This document shows positions 9,007-18,761 of a DNA stretch of 64,000 nt, in pieces. The notes beneath the pieces are model-generated. The model saw only the letters and a program-made list of their open reading frames with translations. It was not told the origin of the DNA and did no database searches. The stretch is from contig CANQLV010000005.1 in the NCBI GenBank assembly GCA_947624785.1, positions 160,978 to 224,977 of the forward strand, given 5' to 3'. The DNA is from Akkermansia muciniphila. Lineage in GTDB: Bacteria > Verrucomicrobiota > Verrucomicrobiia > Verrucomicrobiales > Akkermansiaceae. Made by a program: the position numbers and the translations under genes. Numbering within the stretch: position 1 is the first letter of the stretch; the number at the start of each line of letters is the position of its first letter.

Positions 9007-10043
9007 TTTCCGTCATCGTTCCCGTTTACAACACGGAGGCCTATCTGCCCCGCTGCATGGAAAGCATCCTGAACCAGACGTACCGGGATCTTCAGGTCGT
9101 CTGCGTGAATGACGGTTCTACGGACGGCAGCGGTAGGATTCTGGAAGAACTGAGCCGCCGGGACGACCGGGTACAGGTGGTATTCCGGCAGAACTCCGGA
9201 TTGTCCGCCTCCCGCAATGCCGGGATGGAACTGGCGCAGGGGGAATACGTCATGTTTGTGGACGCGGACGACTGGCTGGACGAACACGCCTGCGCGGACG
9301 CCATGGAGGCCATGATGCGCCATGATGCGGACGTCGTCTTCTGGAGCTACTGCCGGGAGTATGAAACGGCGTCCGCCCCGGTGCTGTTCTGGCCGGACGA
9401 ACGGGTATTTGAAGGGGAATCCCTGGAATGGCTGAGGAACCGGCTTCTGGGGCCGTCAGGTTCCGAGCTTGGGCGGCCGGAACGGCTGGATTCCTACGGT
9501 ACCGCTTGGGGAAAGCTCTACAGGGGCAGCCTCTTCCGGGAAGGGGAAGCCTCTTTTGTGGATACAGCCTTCATCGGTTCCGCGGAAGACGTGCTCTGCA
9601 ACCTCTCCCTGTTTGGAGCCGCCCGCAGGGCGGTGTACATCCCCTCCACCTTCTACCATTACAGGAAGACGGCGGCGGGAGCCCTGACCAAGCGGTACAA
9701 GCCGGAATTGGTGGCCCAGTGGGAGGAACTCTTCCGCCGCATGGAACGGCACGTGCGGGAAACCGGAGCTTCCGCGGAGGCGGAACAGGCCCTGCGGAAC
9801 CGCATGGCTCTTTCCGTCATCTTCCTGGGCCTGAACATCTGCGACGCTCCGGTTTCCTCCGTCCGGAAATGCCGTGCTCTTCATGAACTGCTGGAAAGGG
9901 ACTGGTGCAGGGCGGCCGTGAAGGAACTGCCCGTGGCGTCTCTCCCCCCCCATTGGAAAGTGTTTTTCCTGACCGTGAAGCTGGGGTTTGTTCCCGGCTT
10001 GTACCTGCTTCTTCTGACCATTAAAAGAATTCTGGCAAAATGA
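9003..10043 (+). CDS. Glycosyltransferase family 2
   Basis: 346-aa GT-A enzyme starting MISVIVPVYNTEAYLPRC, with CVNDGSTDGSG and the metal-binding FVDADDWLDE near residue 90. The C-terminus ends in a hydrophobic helix (VPGLYLLLLTIKRIL) that could dock the protein on the membrane. The open frame extends to 8952, but the ATG at 9003 overlaps the previous stop (ATGA) and gives the canonical N-terminus. The next gene is again joined by an ATGA overlap, which indicates translational coupling throughout this part of the operon. Confidence 0.92.
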   Translation: MISVIVPVYNTEAYLPRCMESILNQTYRDLQVVCVNDGSTDGSGRILEELSRRDDRVQVVFRQNSGLSASRNAGMELAQGEYVMFVDADDWLDEHACADAMEAMMRHDADVVFWSYCREYETASAPVLFWPDERVFEGESLEWLRNRLLGPSGSELGRPERLDSYGTAWGKLYRGSLFREGEASFVDTAFIGSAEDVLCNLSLFGAARRAVYIPSTFYHYRKTAAGALTKRYKPELVAQWEELFRRMERHVRETGASAEAEQALRNRMALSVIFLGLNICDAPVSSVRKCRALHELLERDWCRAAVKELPVASLPPHWKVFFLTVKLGFVPGLYLLLLTIKRILAK

Positions 10044-11158
10044 CCCCTCAACGAGTGCTCATGGTATTCACTATCATGAACCGCGGCGGCGCGGAAACGA
10101 TGGTGATGAATTACTACCGCCACATTGACCGCGGCAGGCTCCAGTTTGATTTTCTGGTGCACCGGGAGACGCCCGGCATTTATGAAGAGGAAATCCGGGA
10201 ACTGGGAGGGCGGATTTACAGGCTGCCGCCCATCACCCTGTCCGGGCTGGCGGGATATAGGGAAAAAATAGCGGCGTTCTTTGAGGAGCACCCGGAATAC
10301 AGGCTGGTTCACGGCCACTGCTCCGAGCTGGGCTACTGGGTGTACCGGGAGGCGGCGGCGCGGAACATTCCCTTCATTGCGGCGCATGCCCACAGTTCCC
10401 CGCTGGGGATTGATAAAAACTCCCTGTCCCGCTTCGTGCTGAAGCTCCTCATGAGGCCGTACCTGACGCACCGATTTACGTGCAATGAATTGTGCGGACG
10501 CTGGCTTTTCGGCCGCAAAGGGGTGCGTGACGCCATCGTCGTCCGGAACGCCATTGACGCGGACAAATTCCGCTACTCTCCGGAAGTCCGGGAGCAGGTG
10601 CGGAAGGAAATGGGCTGGGAAGGCAAACTGGTGGTGGGCCACATCGGCAACTTTTCCTGGCCCAAGAATCATGAATTCCTGCTGCGCGTGTTTCATGCCC
10701 TGCTGGCGGTCAGGCCGGACGCCCTGCTGGCGCTGGCGGGAAGCGGCGGGGAAGGGGAGGAAAAGATACGGAGAGAAGCGCAGCGCCCGGAATGGGGCGG
10801 AAAAATCCGCCTGCTGGGCGGCAGGGATGACGTGGCCGCTTTGGTGCAGGGCATGGACGTTTTTGTCTTTCCCTCCTGGTTTGAAGGCTTCGGGATAGCG
10901 ATGCTGGAAGCGCAGGCGGCGGGGCTGCCCGTGGTGGCGTCCGACCGGGTGCCGGAGGACGGTGCGGTGGTTCCGGGCCATGTGAACTTCCTGTCCCTGA
11001 AGGAAGCTCCCTCCGCATGGGCGCGGAAGATCGCGGAATTGGCGGATGGCTGGCAGCGGACGGATACCTCCGCCGTCATTCGGAGGGCCGGGCTGGACAT
11101 CGTCCAAAATGCGGAAAAACTTCAGGAACTGTACCTGTCACAGGGAGGCGAATCATGA
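10040..11158 (+). CDS. Glycosyltransferase family 4 (EpsF-like)
   Basis: 372-aa GT-B glycosyltransferase. The N-terminus VLMVFTIMNRGGAETMVMNYYRH, the VHGHCSELGYW segment and AHAHSSPLG are typical of EpsF-like GT4 enzymes. The C-terminal half has IGNFSWPKNHEFLL, the LLGGRDDVAALVQGMD region and an EX7E motif in FEGFGIAMLEAQAAGLP. Both ends overlap their neighbours by 4 bp. It acts in surface polysaccharide assembly at the inner membrane. Substrates are not deducible from sequence. Confidence 0.92.
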   Translation: MTPQRVLMVFTIMNRGGAETMVMNYYRHIDRGRLQFDFLVHRETPGIYEEEIRELGGRIYRLPPITLSGLAGYREKIAAFFEEHPEYRLVHGHCSELGYWVYREAAARNIPFIAAHAHSSPLGIDKNSLSRFVLKLLMRPYLTHRFTCNELCGRWLFGRKGVRDAIVVRNAIDADKFRYSPEVREQVRKEMGWEGKLVVGHIGNFSWPKNHEFLLRVFHALLAVRPDALLALAGSGGEGEEKIRREAQRPEWGGKIRLLGGRDDVAALVQGMDVFVFPSWFEGFGIAMLEAQAAGLPVVASDRVPEDGAVVPGHVNFLSLKEAPSAWARKIAELADGWQRTDTSAVIRRAGLDIVQNAEKLQELYLSQGGES

Positions 11159-12045
11159 AACCGCTGCTGACCGTTTTTACGCCTGCATTCAACAGGGCGG
11201 ACTGCCTGCGCCGTTGTTATGAAAGCCTGCGGCGGCAGACCTGCCGCGAGTTTATCTGGCTGGTGGTGGACGACGGCTCTTCCGACGGCACCGGAGAGCT
11301 GGTGCGGGGATGGATGAAGGAGGGGGAGCTGGAAATACGCTACCACTATCAGGAAAACGGCGGCATGCATACGGCCCACAATGCGGCCTATGAGCTGGTG
11401 GAGACGGAATTGAATGTCTGCCTGGATTCCGACGACCGGATGCCGGAAGACGCCGTGGCCTCCATCCTGGAATTCTGGGAACGCCACGGGAACGACCGTG
11501 TGGCCGGGCTGGTAGGGCTGGATGCGGACGTGGAGACGGGGGAACTGATCGGCACCGCATTTGAAGCGGATGCACGGGAAACGACATTGACCGGGTTTTA
11601 CGCGGCGGGAGGCCGGGGGGACAAGAAACTGGTGTACCGGACGGCCTTGATGAAACAGCTGCCGCCGTATCCCGTCTTTCCCGGTGAAAAATACGTGGGG
11701 CTTGGTTATAAGTACATGCTGGCGGATCGCATCGCTCCGTTGCTGACCATGAACAAGGTGCTTTGCCTGGTGGAATACAGGGAGGACGGTTCCTCCAGAA
11801 ACATGTTCCGTCAATATGTGCTCAATCCCAGGGGATTCGCCTTCCTGCGGAAGGAGGGCATGCAATATCAGCCTTCAAGGTTCCGCCGCTTTCTGGAAGC
11901 GGCGCATTACGTATCCGCCTCCCTGCTGGCCCGCAATCCGCGTTTTCTGCAGGAATCCCCTCGGCCGTGGTTGACGCTGGCAGCAGTGCCCTTGGGCGCG
12001 GCTTTAATGGTCCTTATCATCGTCAAAAATAAAAGAAAGGGATAA
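11155..12045 (+). CDS. Glycosyltransferase family 2
   Basis: 296-aa GT-A enzyme beginning KPLLTVFTPAFNRADCLRRC, with VVDDGSSDGTGELV, the NGGMHTAHNAAYE block and a CLDSDDRMPE metal site. This pattern (TPAFNRA, ENGGMHTAHN) marks a GT2 subgroup distinct from the other three GT2 genes here. One hydrophobic segment near the C-terminus (LAAVPLGAALMVLIIV) followed by KNKRKG suggests a membrane anchor. The frame is open from 11017, but the ATG at 11155 overlaps the previous stop and gives the standard start. The next gene begins 7 bp downstream. Confidence 0.9.
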   Translation: MKPLLTVFTPAFNRADCLRRCYESLRRQTCREFIWLVVDDGSSDGTGELVRGWMKEGELEIRYHYQENGGMHTAHNAAYELVETELNVCLDSDDRMPEDAVASILEFWERHGNDRVAGLVGLDADVETGELIGTAFEADARETTLTGFYAAGGRGDKKLVYRTALMKQLPPYPVFPGEKYVGLGYKYMLADRIAPLLTMNKVLCLVEYREDGSSRNMFRQYVLNPRGFAFLRKEGMQYQPSRFRRFLEAAHYVSASLLARNPRFLQESPRPWLTLAAVPLGAALMVLIIVKNKRKG

Positions 12046-12052
12046 CCGGAAG

Positions 12053-13213
12053 ATGAAGATTGCCTATGTACTGGATGATCTGGACGCGGCAGGCGGCATT
12101 CAGGCCGTGACGCGCGCCAAGGCCGCCGCTCTGGCCGCCGTTCCCGGCAATGAAGTGACGCTGGTGACGGCCAACGATTCCCGTCAGACCGCTTCCTCCC
12201 TGCCTTTCGGCGTGAAGGTGGTCCATCTGGGGATCAACTACTATGAAGACGATTGGAAGGGCTTCCTGTATGTGCTGAAAGGAATTCTCGTCCGGCGCAG
12301 GAGGCATGCGAAAGCTCTGCGGAAAGTTCTTGACGAACTGCGCCCGGACATCGTCGTGTCCGTAGGGCAGTCGGAAAAATTCATGATTCCGCGCCTGTCA
12401 CGCGGCAAGCCGTGGAAAACCGTGCGCGAATTCCATTACTCCGGAACGTACCGGAAGGATTACGCCCGTCTCCAGGGGGGATGGAGGGCGCGCGCGGTGG
12501 CCGCCGTCTCCGACTTCTATGAATTCGGCCTCGGGAGGGGAACTTATGACGCCACGGTGGTGCTTACTGGGCAGGACCGGGAAGAAAACTGGAAGGGAAG
12601 GAAAGGGGTCCATGTCATTCCCAATCCATGCGTGTGGAGTCCGGAAAAGGCTTCTTCTCTCGATCAGCCGCGTGTGGTGGCCATAGGGCGACTGGTTCCG
12701 GTAAAGGGATTCGACCTTCTGATACGCGCTTGGGAAAAGGTGGCTGCCGTCCATCCGGACTGGGAACTGGAAATCTGGGGAGACGGGCCGGAACGTGAAC
12801 CGCTGGGGCGCTTGATCCGGGAAAAAGGGCTGGAAGGAAAGGTTTTGTTGCGCGGAGCTACGGCCGATGTCCGGGAAAAACTGCTGCAATCCTCCATGCT
12901 GGTCTTTTCCTCCCTCTTTGAAGGATTCGGCATGGTGCTGGTGGAGGCTATGGCGTGCGGCGTGCCGTGCGTGGCCTTTGAATGCCCGTGCGGGCCGCGG
13001 GATGTCATTTCCCCGGAAAAGGACGGCCTGCTGGTGCCCCCCGGAAACACGGAGGAACTGGCGCGCGCCATCATCCGGCTGGTGGAGCATCCGGAAGAGA
13101 GAAGCCGCATGGGGGAAGCCGCGCGGCGGAAAGCGGCTCGTTATGCGCTGGATTCCGTCTGCTCCGCCTGGATGGACCTCTTCCATGAATTAAACACCTC
13201 TGCAACACACTAA
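12053..13213 (+). CDS. Glycosyltransferase family 4
   Basis: 386-aa GT-B enzyme. The N-terminal AYVLDDLDAAGGIQAVTRAKA carries the GT4 glycine loop, and IGRLVPVKGFDLLIRAW and IWGDGPEREPLGRLI form the donor site. The EX7E motif lies in FEGFGMVLVEAMACGVP, followed by FECPCGPRDVISPEKDG. It is closely similar to the transferase at 7891. Short gaps (7 bp before, 17 bp after) keep it in the operon. The exact linkage formed is unknown. Confidence 0.92.
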   Translation: MKIAYVLDDLDAAGGIQAVTRAKAAALAAVPGNEVTLVTANDSRQTASSLPFGVKVVHLGINYYEDDWKGFLYVLKGILVRRRRHAKALRKVLDELRPDIVVSVGQSEKFMIPRLSRGKPWKTVREFHYSGTYRKDYARLQGGWRARAVAAVSDFYEFGLGRGTYDATVVLTGQDREENWKGRKGVHVIPNPCVWSPEKASSLDQPRVVAIGRLVPVKGFDLLIRAWEKVAAVHPDWELEIWGDGPEREPLGRLIREKGLEGKVLLRGATADVREKLLQSSMLVFSSLFEGFGMVLVEAMACGVPCVAFECPCGPRDVISPEKDGLLVPPGNTEELARAIIRLVEHPEERSRMGEAARRKAARYALDSVCSAWMDLFHELNTSATH

Positions 13214-13230
13214 CCTTTATATTCAAGACC

Positions 13231-14298
13231 ATGCCTCTCGTTTCCATCATCATTCCCTGCTACAACGTAGCCCCCTTCATGAAAAAATGCCTGGATGCCG
13301 TCTGCGCGCAGACGCTCCGGGACATTGAAATCATCTGCATCAATGACGGATCCAGGGACGGAACATTGGACATCTTGCGGGAATACGAAGCCGGAGATGA
13401 ACGTTTTATCGTCATTGACCAGCCCAACGCGGGCGTGGCGGCGGCGCGGAATGCCGGGCTGGATGCCGCTTCCGGGGAATACATCGGCTTTGTGGACCCG
13501 GACGACTGCATTTCCCCCGTCATGTTCCAGCGCCTTCATCTGGCGGCGGAGGAGTACCGGGCGGATATTGTCTGCATGGGCGCCACGATTGTGGGGGACA
13601 TGCCTCTTTCCGTCCGCTGGAGCATGCTCAACGGGCTGCAATGCCCGGAATGGCATTGTGACCATTACGACTTTGCGACGATGGGGCCGTTCAGCGAGCT
13701 GTGCTGGGACAAGCTGTACCGGGCGGAATTTCTGAAGAAAACGGGTCTCCGTTTCCGGGCGGGAATGCGGCAGGGCAGTGACGCCCTCTTCAACAACCTG
13801 CTCCAGCCCTATGTGAAGAGGATCGTGAAAATACCGGACTGCCTGTACATCTACCGTCCTACGCGGCCGGACTCCCTGGTGAACGTATACAAGGCCCCGG
13901 ACAAGAAAGGCTCCGGCTTTTACCCGGCTCTGGAACGCATTGACCTGATTGCGGAGGCCTACCGGGAACAGGGTGTTCTGGAAAAAGCCAGGATCACGGT
14001 GCTGAACTGGCTGAACGGCAGCATCCAGCTCTTTTCCTCCAACCTGCTGAACCAGACGGCGCGGGAAAAAAAGGAAGCCCTGGACGCCGTGAGGGCGCTG
14101 CTGGACAAGTATGGATGGCGTGAATTTGCCCGGTCCCCGGAATCGCCCTTCCGCCTGCTGAAACACATTGCTAAGGGAAACGACCTCCGCGTGCGGTGCG
14201 CGCTGTTCGGCATCTACCGCGTCCTGCATTCCCGCATGGGAACAAAGCTGGTGGACCTGTGCACCCGCATCATCAACCTGCGCGGAAGCGCCCGGTGA
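13231..14298 (+). CDS. Glycosyltransferase family 2 (last gene of polysaccharide operon)
   Basis: 355-aa GT-A enzyme starting PLVSIIIPCYNVAPFMKKC, with CINDGSRDGTLDIL, AARNAGLDAASGEYIGFVD and the metal-binding FVDPDDC. The middle holds ELCWDKLYRAEF, common to this GT2 subgroup. It ends 17 bp before the 3' end of the convergent protease gene, so it closes the polysaccharide operon. I see no clear intrinsic terminator in the short gap. Confidence 0.92.
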   Translation: MPLVSIIIPCYNVAPFMKKCLDAVCAQTLRDIEIICINDGSRDGTLDILREYEAGDERFIVIDQPNAGVAAARNAGLDAASGEYIGFVDPDDCISPVMFQRLHLAAEEYRADIVCMGATIVGDMPLSVRWSMLNGLQCPEWHCDHYDFATMGPFSELCWDKLYRAEFLKKTGLRFRAGMRQGSDALFNNLLQPYVKRIVKIPDCLYIYRPTRPDSLVNVYKAPDKKGSGFYPALERIDLIAEAYREQGVLEKARITVLNWLNGSIQLFSSNLLNQTAREKKEALDAVRALLDKYGWREFARSPESPFRLLKHIAKGNDLRVRCALFGIYRVLHSRMGTKLVDLCTRIINLRGSAR

Positions 14299-14314
14299 AG
14301 AAGCCGGGAGGGGC

Positions 14315-15277
14315 TTATTTACCGGAGGAAAGGTTTGCTTCCGGTTTGGGCTTGAGCAGGCAGTCGTAAAACGGGGTATAAAGCAGGTTGTTGGGAATCA
14401 GGTAGATATATCCTTCCCTGGAATCATAGACCATATTGAACCGTTTCAGCAGGTTATTGCCCATAACGCCGTCCATTTCCGCGCTGCTCTGGGTGCCTCC
14501 CGTGACGGTGGAAAAAGCGCCGGGAATGAGGGGAAGCTTGCAGTCGCCGAGTTGAATACTGTCGAAAAGGACGTTTTCCAGAACTCCGGTATTGGGGTCC
14601 GAGCTGGAAATGCGGGAAATGGAAAACGGAGTCTGGCTTCCCAGCAAATGATGTTTTTTCACGAAGGGGGTGTTCAGGTCCAGAACACGGTCGGAGCCGG
14701 TATCCACGGATAAGCGGAGCTGGTGGGTTTTCCCGTTGACCGTCACCTGTCCGGGGACGACGGGAATTCCCATTACGTATTCAATCTTCAGGCGGATGGC
14801 GTGGGGAGGGGGAGTATAGGAACCGTGCGGGTACAGGTAAATTTTCCGGTCCGTGTAATTCACCTCCGTGACCTGCTGTTGGATAAACCACAGCCCCAGC
14901 ACGCCGTCCCACTGGTCCGGCGAGTAGGGAATGGCAATAAAGGGGACATGCTCCATGGATTGCCCGCCGATGGAAAATTTGTTTTCCGTGCTTTTGCGGA
15001 CTTCTCCGGACCCCGTAGCGCCGTGGTTGACGACGGTTTCATTGAACTCCATGGGAATTCCCTTCAGGGAATTGGTGCTGATGACCATGGCGGTAGCCCC
15101 CGTATCAAAAAGGAAACGCAGGGGATGGCTGCCGTTGACGCGCCCGTTCACGTAAATGCGGCTGGCAGTGCCCAGTTCAAAGGGAATGCTTGCAGCAGGA
15201 GTATTTTCGCCTGACACCGGAAGAGTGCACGCCATTAAAATGAAAAAAAATGTCAGGATTTTTCCCATGTATTTCAT
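14315..15277 (-). CDS. Secreted retropepsin-like aspartic protease with two DTG motifs
   Basis: About 320 aa, starting at MKYMGKILTFFFILMA, which forms a signal peptide ending near PVSGE. Two aspartic-protease signatures are present: FLFDTGATAMVIS and LSVDTGSDRVLDL, roughly 125 residues apart. A single chain could therefore fold pepsin-fashion with one Asp from each lobe, instead of as a retropepsin homodimer. Bacterial members of the gag-Asp-like clan are mostly periplasmic or cell-surface proteins of unknown substrate. The open frame extends upstream to 15310, but that prefix precedes the signal peptide and is unlikely. It sits between the polysaccharide operon and the AT-rich island, in the same direction as the island genes. 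Confidence 0.75.
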   Translation of the reverse strand: MKYMGKILTFFFILMACTLPVSGENTPAASIPFELGTASRIYVNGRVNGSHPLRFLFDTGATAMVISTNSLKGIPMEFNETVVNHGATGSGEVRKSTENKFSIGGQSMEHVPFIAIPYSPDQWDGVLGLWFIQQQVTEVNYTDRKIYLYPHGSYTPPPHAIRLKIEYVMGIPVVPGQVTVNGKTHQLRLSVDTGSDRVLDLNTPFVKKHHLLGSQTPFSISRISSSDPNTGVLENVLFDSIQLGDCKLPLIPGAFSTVTGGTQSSAEMDGVMGNNLLKRFNMVYDSREGYIYLIPNNLLYTPFYDCLLKPKPEANLSSGK

Positions 15278-15485
15278 TTTCCCGAATGGGCAGTTGTTCA
15301 ATTTTTCCAAGAGGATATGAAGAACGGCATTCCGGGATGCCTGTATATCCTCCGGTGCGCGCCGCTTATAGCAAATGCGCTATGAGGCAACAATGTAAAA
15401 TCATTTTAAATGCTAAAAACTTCAGAAGGATGTTTCTATTTGGCCGGGATGTCTTGGATAAGGCAGGTTGATCAAAAGAAGCATA

Positions 15486-18400
15486 TCAGCTATTAGAGGA
15501 ATATAGTTTCTGATGAAGAATCTTGAACACCCCGCTATTTCTCCATGCCTTTGCATTGCCGATTACATAAATGACTTCTTTAGCACGGGTTGCTGCCACA
15601 TTTAAAAGGTTGGGGGTTTTTCCTGCCCAGAAACGCGCTCCGGCTTGTTCCATTTCAGGAGCTCCAAGAACAAAAATGACTGCCTCAGCTTCTCTGCCCT
15701 GAACAGTATGAACTGTTCCTATGTGTTCCTGGGACCACTGATAGGAATCGTGAACCCATCCTTTCAGGACGGAAGAGTTCTCCAATAAAGAGCGTAACCC
15801 ATTCTGCACATCGACAAAGGGGGTGATGATATATAAATCCGGTTCGCATCCTCCATTTCTTATGGTTTGCAAAAGGCGGATGACATGTTGTCCTTCCTCT
15901 CTGGACCATTTGCCGTCGGCACTCCCTTCCACATGAATCCAGCGTGAAGGACCTGCTGCTTGAATGATGGAGGAAGGTCCGGGAACTTTGCCTTGTACCA
16001 TCATATTGTCGTAGGCGACCGCATTGGAGATGGAGAACATGGGCTCGGCGCACCTGCGATGGACAAGAAGAGGTACTCCGACTTCTCTCGTTCCATCAGG
16101 TGTTTCAAAGCGTCCGATATAAGTTGTCGTCCGGTCCGCGAGAGTTTGAGCAGAAGCTTCCGGAGCATTGTAAATATTGGCGTTAACGCCAAAATGATTG
16201 CATATGGTTCTGGTCAGGTGATCAGGTAATACGACAATCGGTTCAATTTGCATTGGATCCCCAACGATGACGGCACGTTTGGAACGCAGCAGCGCTCCTA
16301 CAGCCGCCTGTGGAAGGGCCTGCCCGGCTTCATCAATGAGAAGCCATCCAAGTTCTTTTTTTGCTACCCCGGCAAACATGGCGCTGAAGGAAGCGAATGT
16401 CGTGGAGACCACGGGGACAATGAGAAATAAAGTCGCCCATAAATCGTTGATGAGAGTATCCTTTTCAGAGGGTCCAAGAGATTTGTTGCCGGAATTGTCA
16501 AAAAATGCACAGCAATTGTGGCGTATTTGTTTTGCGGCTCCGTCAATGAAGGCTTTGTGAAGCATCATGGAGGCTTCATAAAGGTCTCCCCGCAGACGTG
16601 TTATCCGGGAGTCTAACCAGGGAACACTTGTCTGGCGTTGTTCATGAGACTGGGAGAAGTAGTCTGCATCAATAAAAGTTCCGGTATGTTTCCGGGTATA
16701 CTCGGAGTAATGTTGAGTCTTATCGTTTTTTTGATCGGAAAGATGGTTCAGTGTTTCTTCTTCCTCCAATATCCTTTTTTTCAAAGAAGTTCGTTGTTCC
16801 TTCAGATGAAGAAGTTGCTCGTTCGACTGGCTAAGGTCCTTTTCTGCAGATTGAAATGTCTTTTCCGCGATGGAGGTGGCATGTGACCATTCCCGGTAAA
16901 TGGAAGGGAAAAATAAACGGCGGAAAAATCCCGGTTTCCGGGCTCTAAGTTCATTGTATTTCAGCGTTAAATCATGCAAGGAAAGCTGTTTCCGGGTAAT
17001 ATCCTGTTCTTTCCGTTTAAATGTTTCTTCCAGTTGTTGATGTTCCTCTGTTAATTGAAATAAGTTTTTTTCATGTTCCTTTATTTCCTCAACATGCCAA
17101 CAAATTTCACTGTACAGGTCGTGAATAGTTTGCAACCGGGAGAGTTCTTTATCTACTACCTTGAGGATTTCAAGAAAATGCTGTCTGGCCTTATGCCACC
17201 GTTTCAGTGCTTCTTCATGATCTTTGGGGGCGTCTTCTTGCTCAATAATGGGAGCAACACATGTTGTGTCTGTCCCATTGTCATTGGAAAGACTACCTAT
17301 GTACCTGAGATATGTCTGTAATCCGTAATTTTTATCCCACCAAAATTGCTCCCGGAAATGAAAGCGATTGGACGATTTTCCAAGTGCAGCGCTAATGATA
17401 CCCCATGTTTTTCTGGAAAACAGGGCATCGGATATCGTGGAAAAGTATCCTTTTGGAAAACATTCTTCTGCTACTGCATTGCGTCCCGGCAATTCCTGGC
17501 TAATGTTTTCTACCGCCTTGTTATTGGAAGAGGCGATGACGATTTCGAAACCCTTCAATTTAGGTGAAAGAGAGTATAGGTAGAGACAAGCACTGCCTCT
17601 TTTCACCTTTTCACCAGAATACTTGAAGGCGTCTTCAGGATCGTTAAAGTCAGCCATCGCCTTGGCTCTTTCAAAGACGATGCCTGCGATGATATCCCGG
17701 AGCAAGGTGGTTTTCCCTGTTCCCGGTGGTCCATTTACGGCGAGGATGCCTCCATTTTGTAATTCAGAGAGGGCGATGTTGACAGCACATTGTTGAAGTG
17801 GCGCTAGGGAATGCCGTCCCTGGCCGGGCCATGCAGCCAATGGGAATAGAAATGGAGAAAGGATTTGCCTGACGGCGGAAGGGTCGTGCAGGAGATCCCA
17901 ACGCTCAAGGGGCGGCAACATTCCGAGATAGCGTCTCAGATTATCCGGAAGCCTTTTTTTCTGTGACAACCGTTTGGCCCAGTCGAGGTCCTTAAGAAAA
18001 AATGAGTTGAGTAAAGGAGGTTCCGGGGCTTCTTTGAGCTGGTTCCACTGGTACATGCGCAGGATAAAGGATGGTTCCTTCACTAAAGCCCTGTCCAGGC
18101 TGAGGGTGGTGACCAGCCAGCTGTAAGCGTCCATGATATCGGATGAATGAAGAGGCTGCAAGTTCCCGTCCTCATCCCTTCTGCTTAATCTGGAGGTAAG
18201 TTTGTTGATGAGGTTCTCCTCGGCCAGCGGCCACTGCTCCAGACGGCGTAAATCACCTTTTAACGCGATGGGAACACCCCATCCAAAACTGGAAATGGCG
18301 ATAGAATTCTGCCCTGCAATTTTTCCTGTTACGTCTACAATGACGCTGGCTAGTATTGCTTCCCCTGAAGGGGACGGCCGTTGTTCCCGGGAGTCTGAAT

Positions 18401-18761
18401 AAACGTTAAGCAGTTCTTTCACGGCTCCCACCATGGAGATGGAGCCGAGAATAATTTGGTAATAAATCCGGTAGCCCGGTCGGAAATTTTTGTCTTTATA
18501 TTCCCAGGGTAGGAACCGGTCTTTAAACCGGATAACATTTTTAGAGTTTCCATCACATAAACTCTCCGGTTTACGGAAAGTCATGGGAGATAAGACCTCC
18601 ATGGCGATCCAGGAGTTGAGTACAGCTTCTGAAGGAGAAAATTCGCGATCAGCATCTGTGAGCGGAGTTCTTTCCAACGTCATGGTGTTGACGTGGGGAT
18701 GGTCGGGACTGGAATTTTTTTCTTCCACGTGCTCTTCCTTGTTTACTTGTTGAACCTCCAT
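15486..18761 (-). CDS. UPF1-like superfamily 1 helicase (AAA_11/AAA_12)
   Basis: 1091-aa SF1 helicase. About 330 N-terminal residues match no domain I recognise. Walker A is GPPGTGKT (344-351). A charged coiled-coil insertion follows at about 540-690, then a DEAG Walker B (LLIDEAGQALPQ) near 810, motif V VHTVQGREAE near 1015 and motif VI TRAKEVIYVIGN near 1063. The core is the DNA2/NAM7/UPF1 group, which unwinds or translocates on DNA or RNA. Base composition is much more AT-rich than the flanks. It lies downstream of the STAND NTPase on the same strand, and its ATG overlaps the stop of a damaged small reading frame (TAATG). Large helicases of this type are frequent in antiphage islands; role here is inferred. 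Confidence 0.85.
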   Translation of the reverse strand: MEVQQVNKEEHVEEKNSSPDHPHVNTMTLERTPLTDADREFSPSEAVLNSWIAMEVLSPMTFRKPESLCDGNSKNVIRFKDRFLPWEYKDKNFRPGYRIYYQIILGSISMVGAVKELLNVYSDSREQRPSPSGEAILASVIVDVTGKIAGQNSIAISSFGWGVPIALKGDLRRLEQWPLAEENLINKLTSRLSRRDEDGNLQPLHSSDIMDAYSWLVTTLSLDRALVKEPSFILRMYQWNQLKEAPEPPLLNSFFLKDLDWAKRLSQKKRLPDNLRRYLGMLPPLERWDLLHDPSAVRQILSPFLFPLAAWPGQGRHSLAPLQQCAVNIALSELQNGGILAVNGPPGTGKTTLLRDIIAGIVFERAKAMADFNDPEDAFKYSGEKVKRGSACLYLYSLSPKLKGFEIVIASSNNKAVENISQELPGRNAVAEECFPKGYFSTISDALFSRKTWGIISAALGKSSNRFHFREQFWWDKNYGLQTYLRYIGSLSNDNGTDTTCVAPIIEQEDAPKDHEEALKRWHKARQHFLEILKVVDKELSRLQTIHDLYSEICWHVEEIKEHEKNLFQLTEEHQQLEETFKRKEQDITRKQLSLHDLTLKYNELRARKPGFFRRLFFPSIYREWSHATSIAEKTFQSAEKDLSQSNEQLLHLKEQRTSLKKRILEEEETLNHLSDQKNDKTQHYSEYTRKHTGTFIDADYFSQSHEQRQTSVPWLDSRITRLRGDLYEASMMLHKAFIDGAAKQIRHNCCAFFDNSGNKSLGPSEKDTLINDLWATLFLIVPVVSTTFASFSAMFAGVAKKELGWLLIDEAGQALPQAAVGALLRSKRAVIVGDPMQIEPIVVLPDHLTRTICNHFGVNANIYNAPEASAQTLADRTTTYIGRFETPDGTREVGVPLLVHRRCAEPMFSISNAVAYDNMMVQGKVPGPSSIIQAAGPSRWIHVEGSADGKWSREEGQHVIRLLQTIRNGGCEPDLYIITPFVDVQNGLRSLLENSSVLKGWVHDSYQWSQEHIGTVHTVQGREAEAVIFVLGAPEMEQAGARFWAGKTPNLLNVAATRAKEVIYVIGNAKAWRNSGVFKILHQKLYSSNS

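Noticed and set aside
15363..15386. Terminator after the helicase gene
   Set aside because: A 7-of-8 bp hairpin is present but lacks a T-run on the minus strand.
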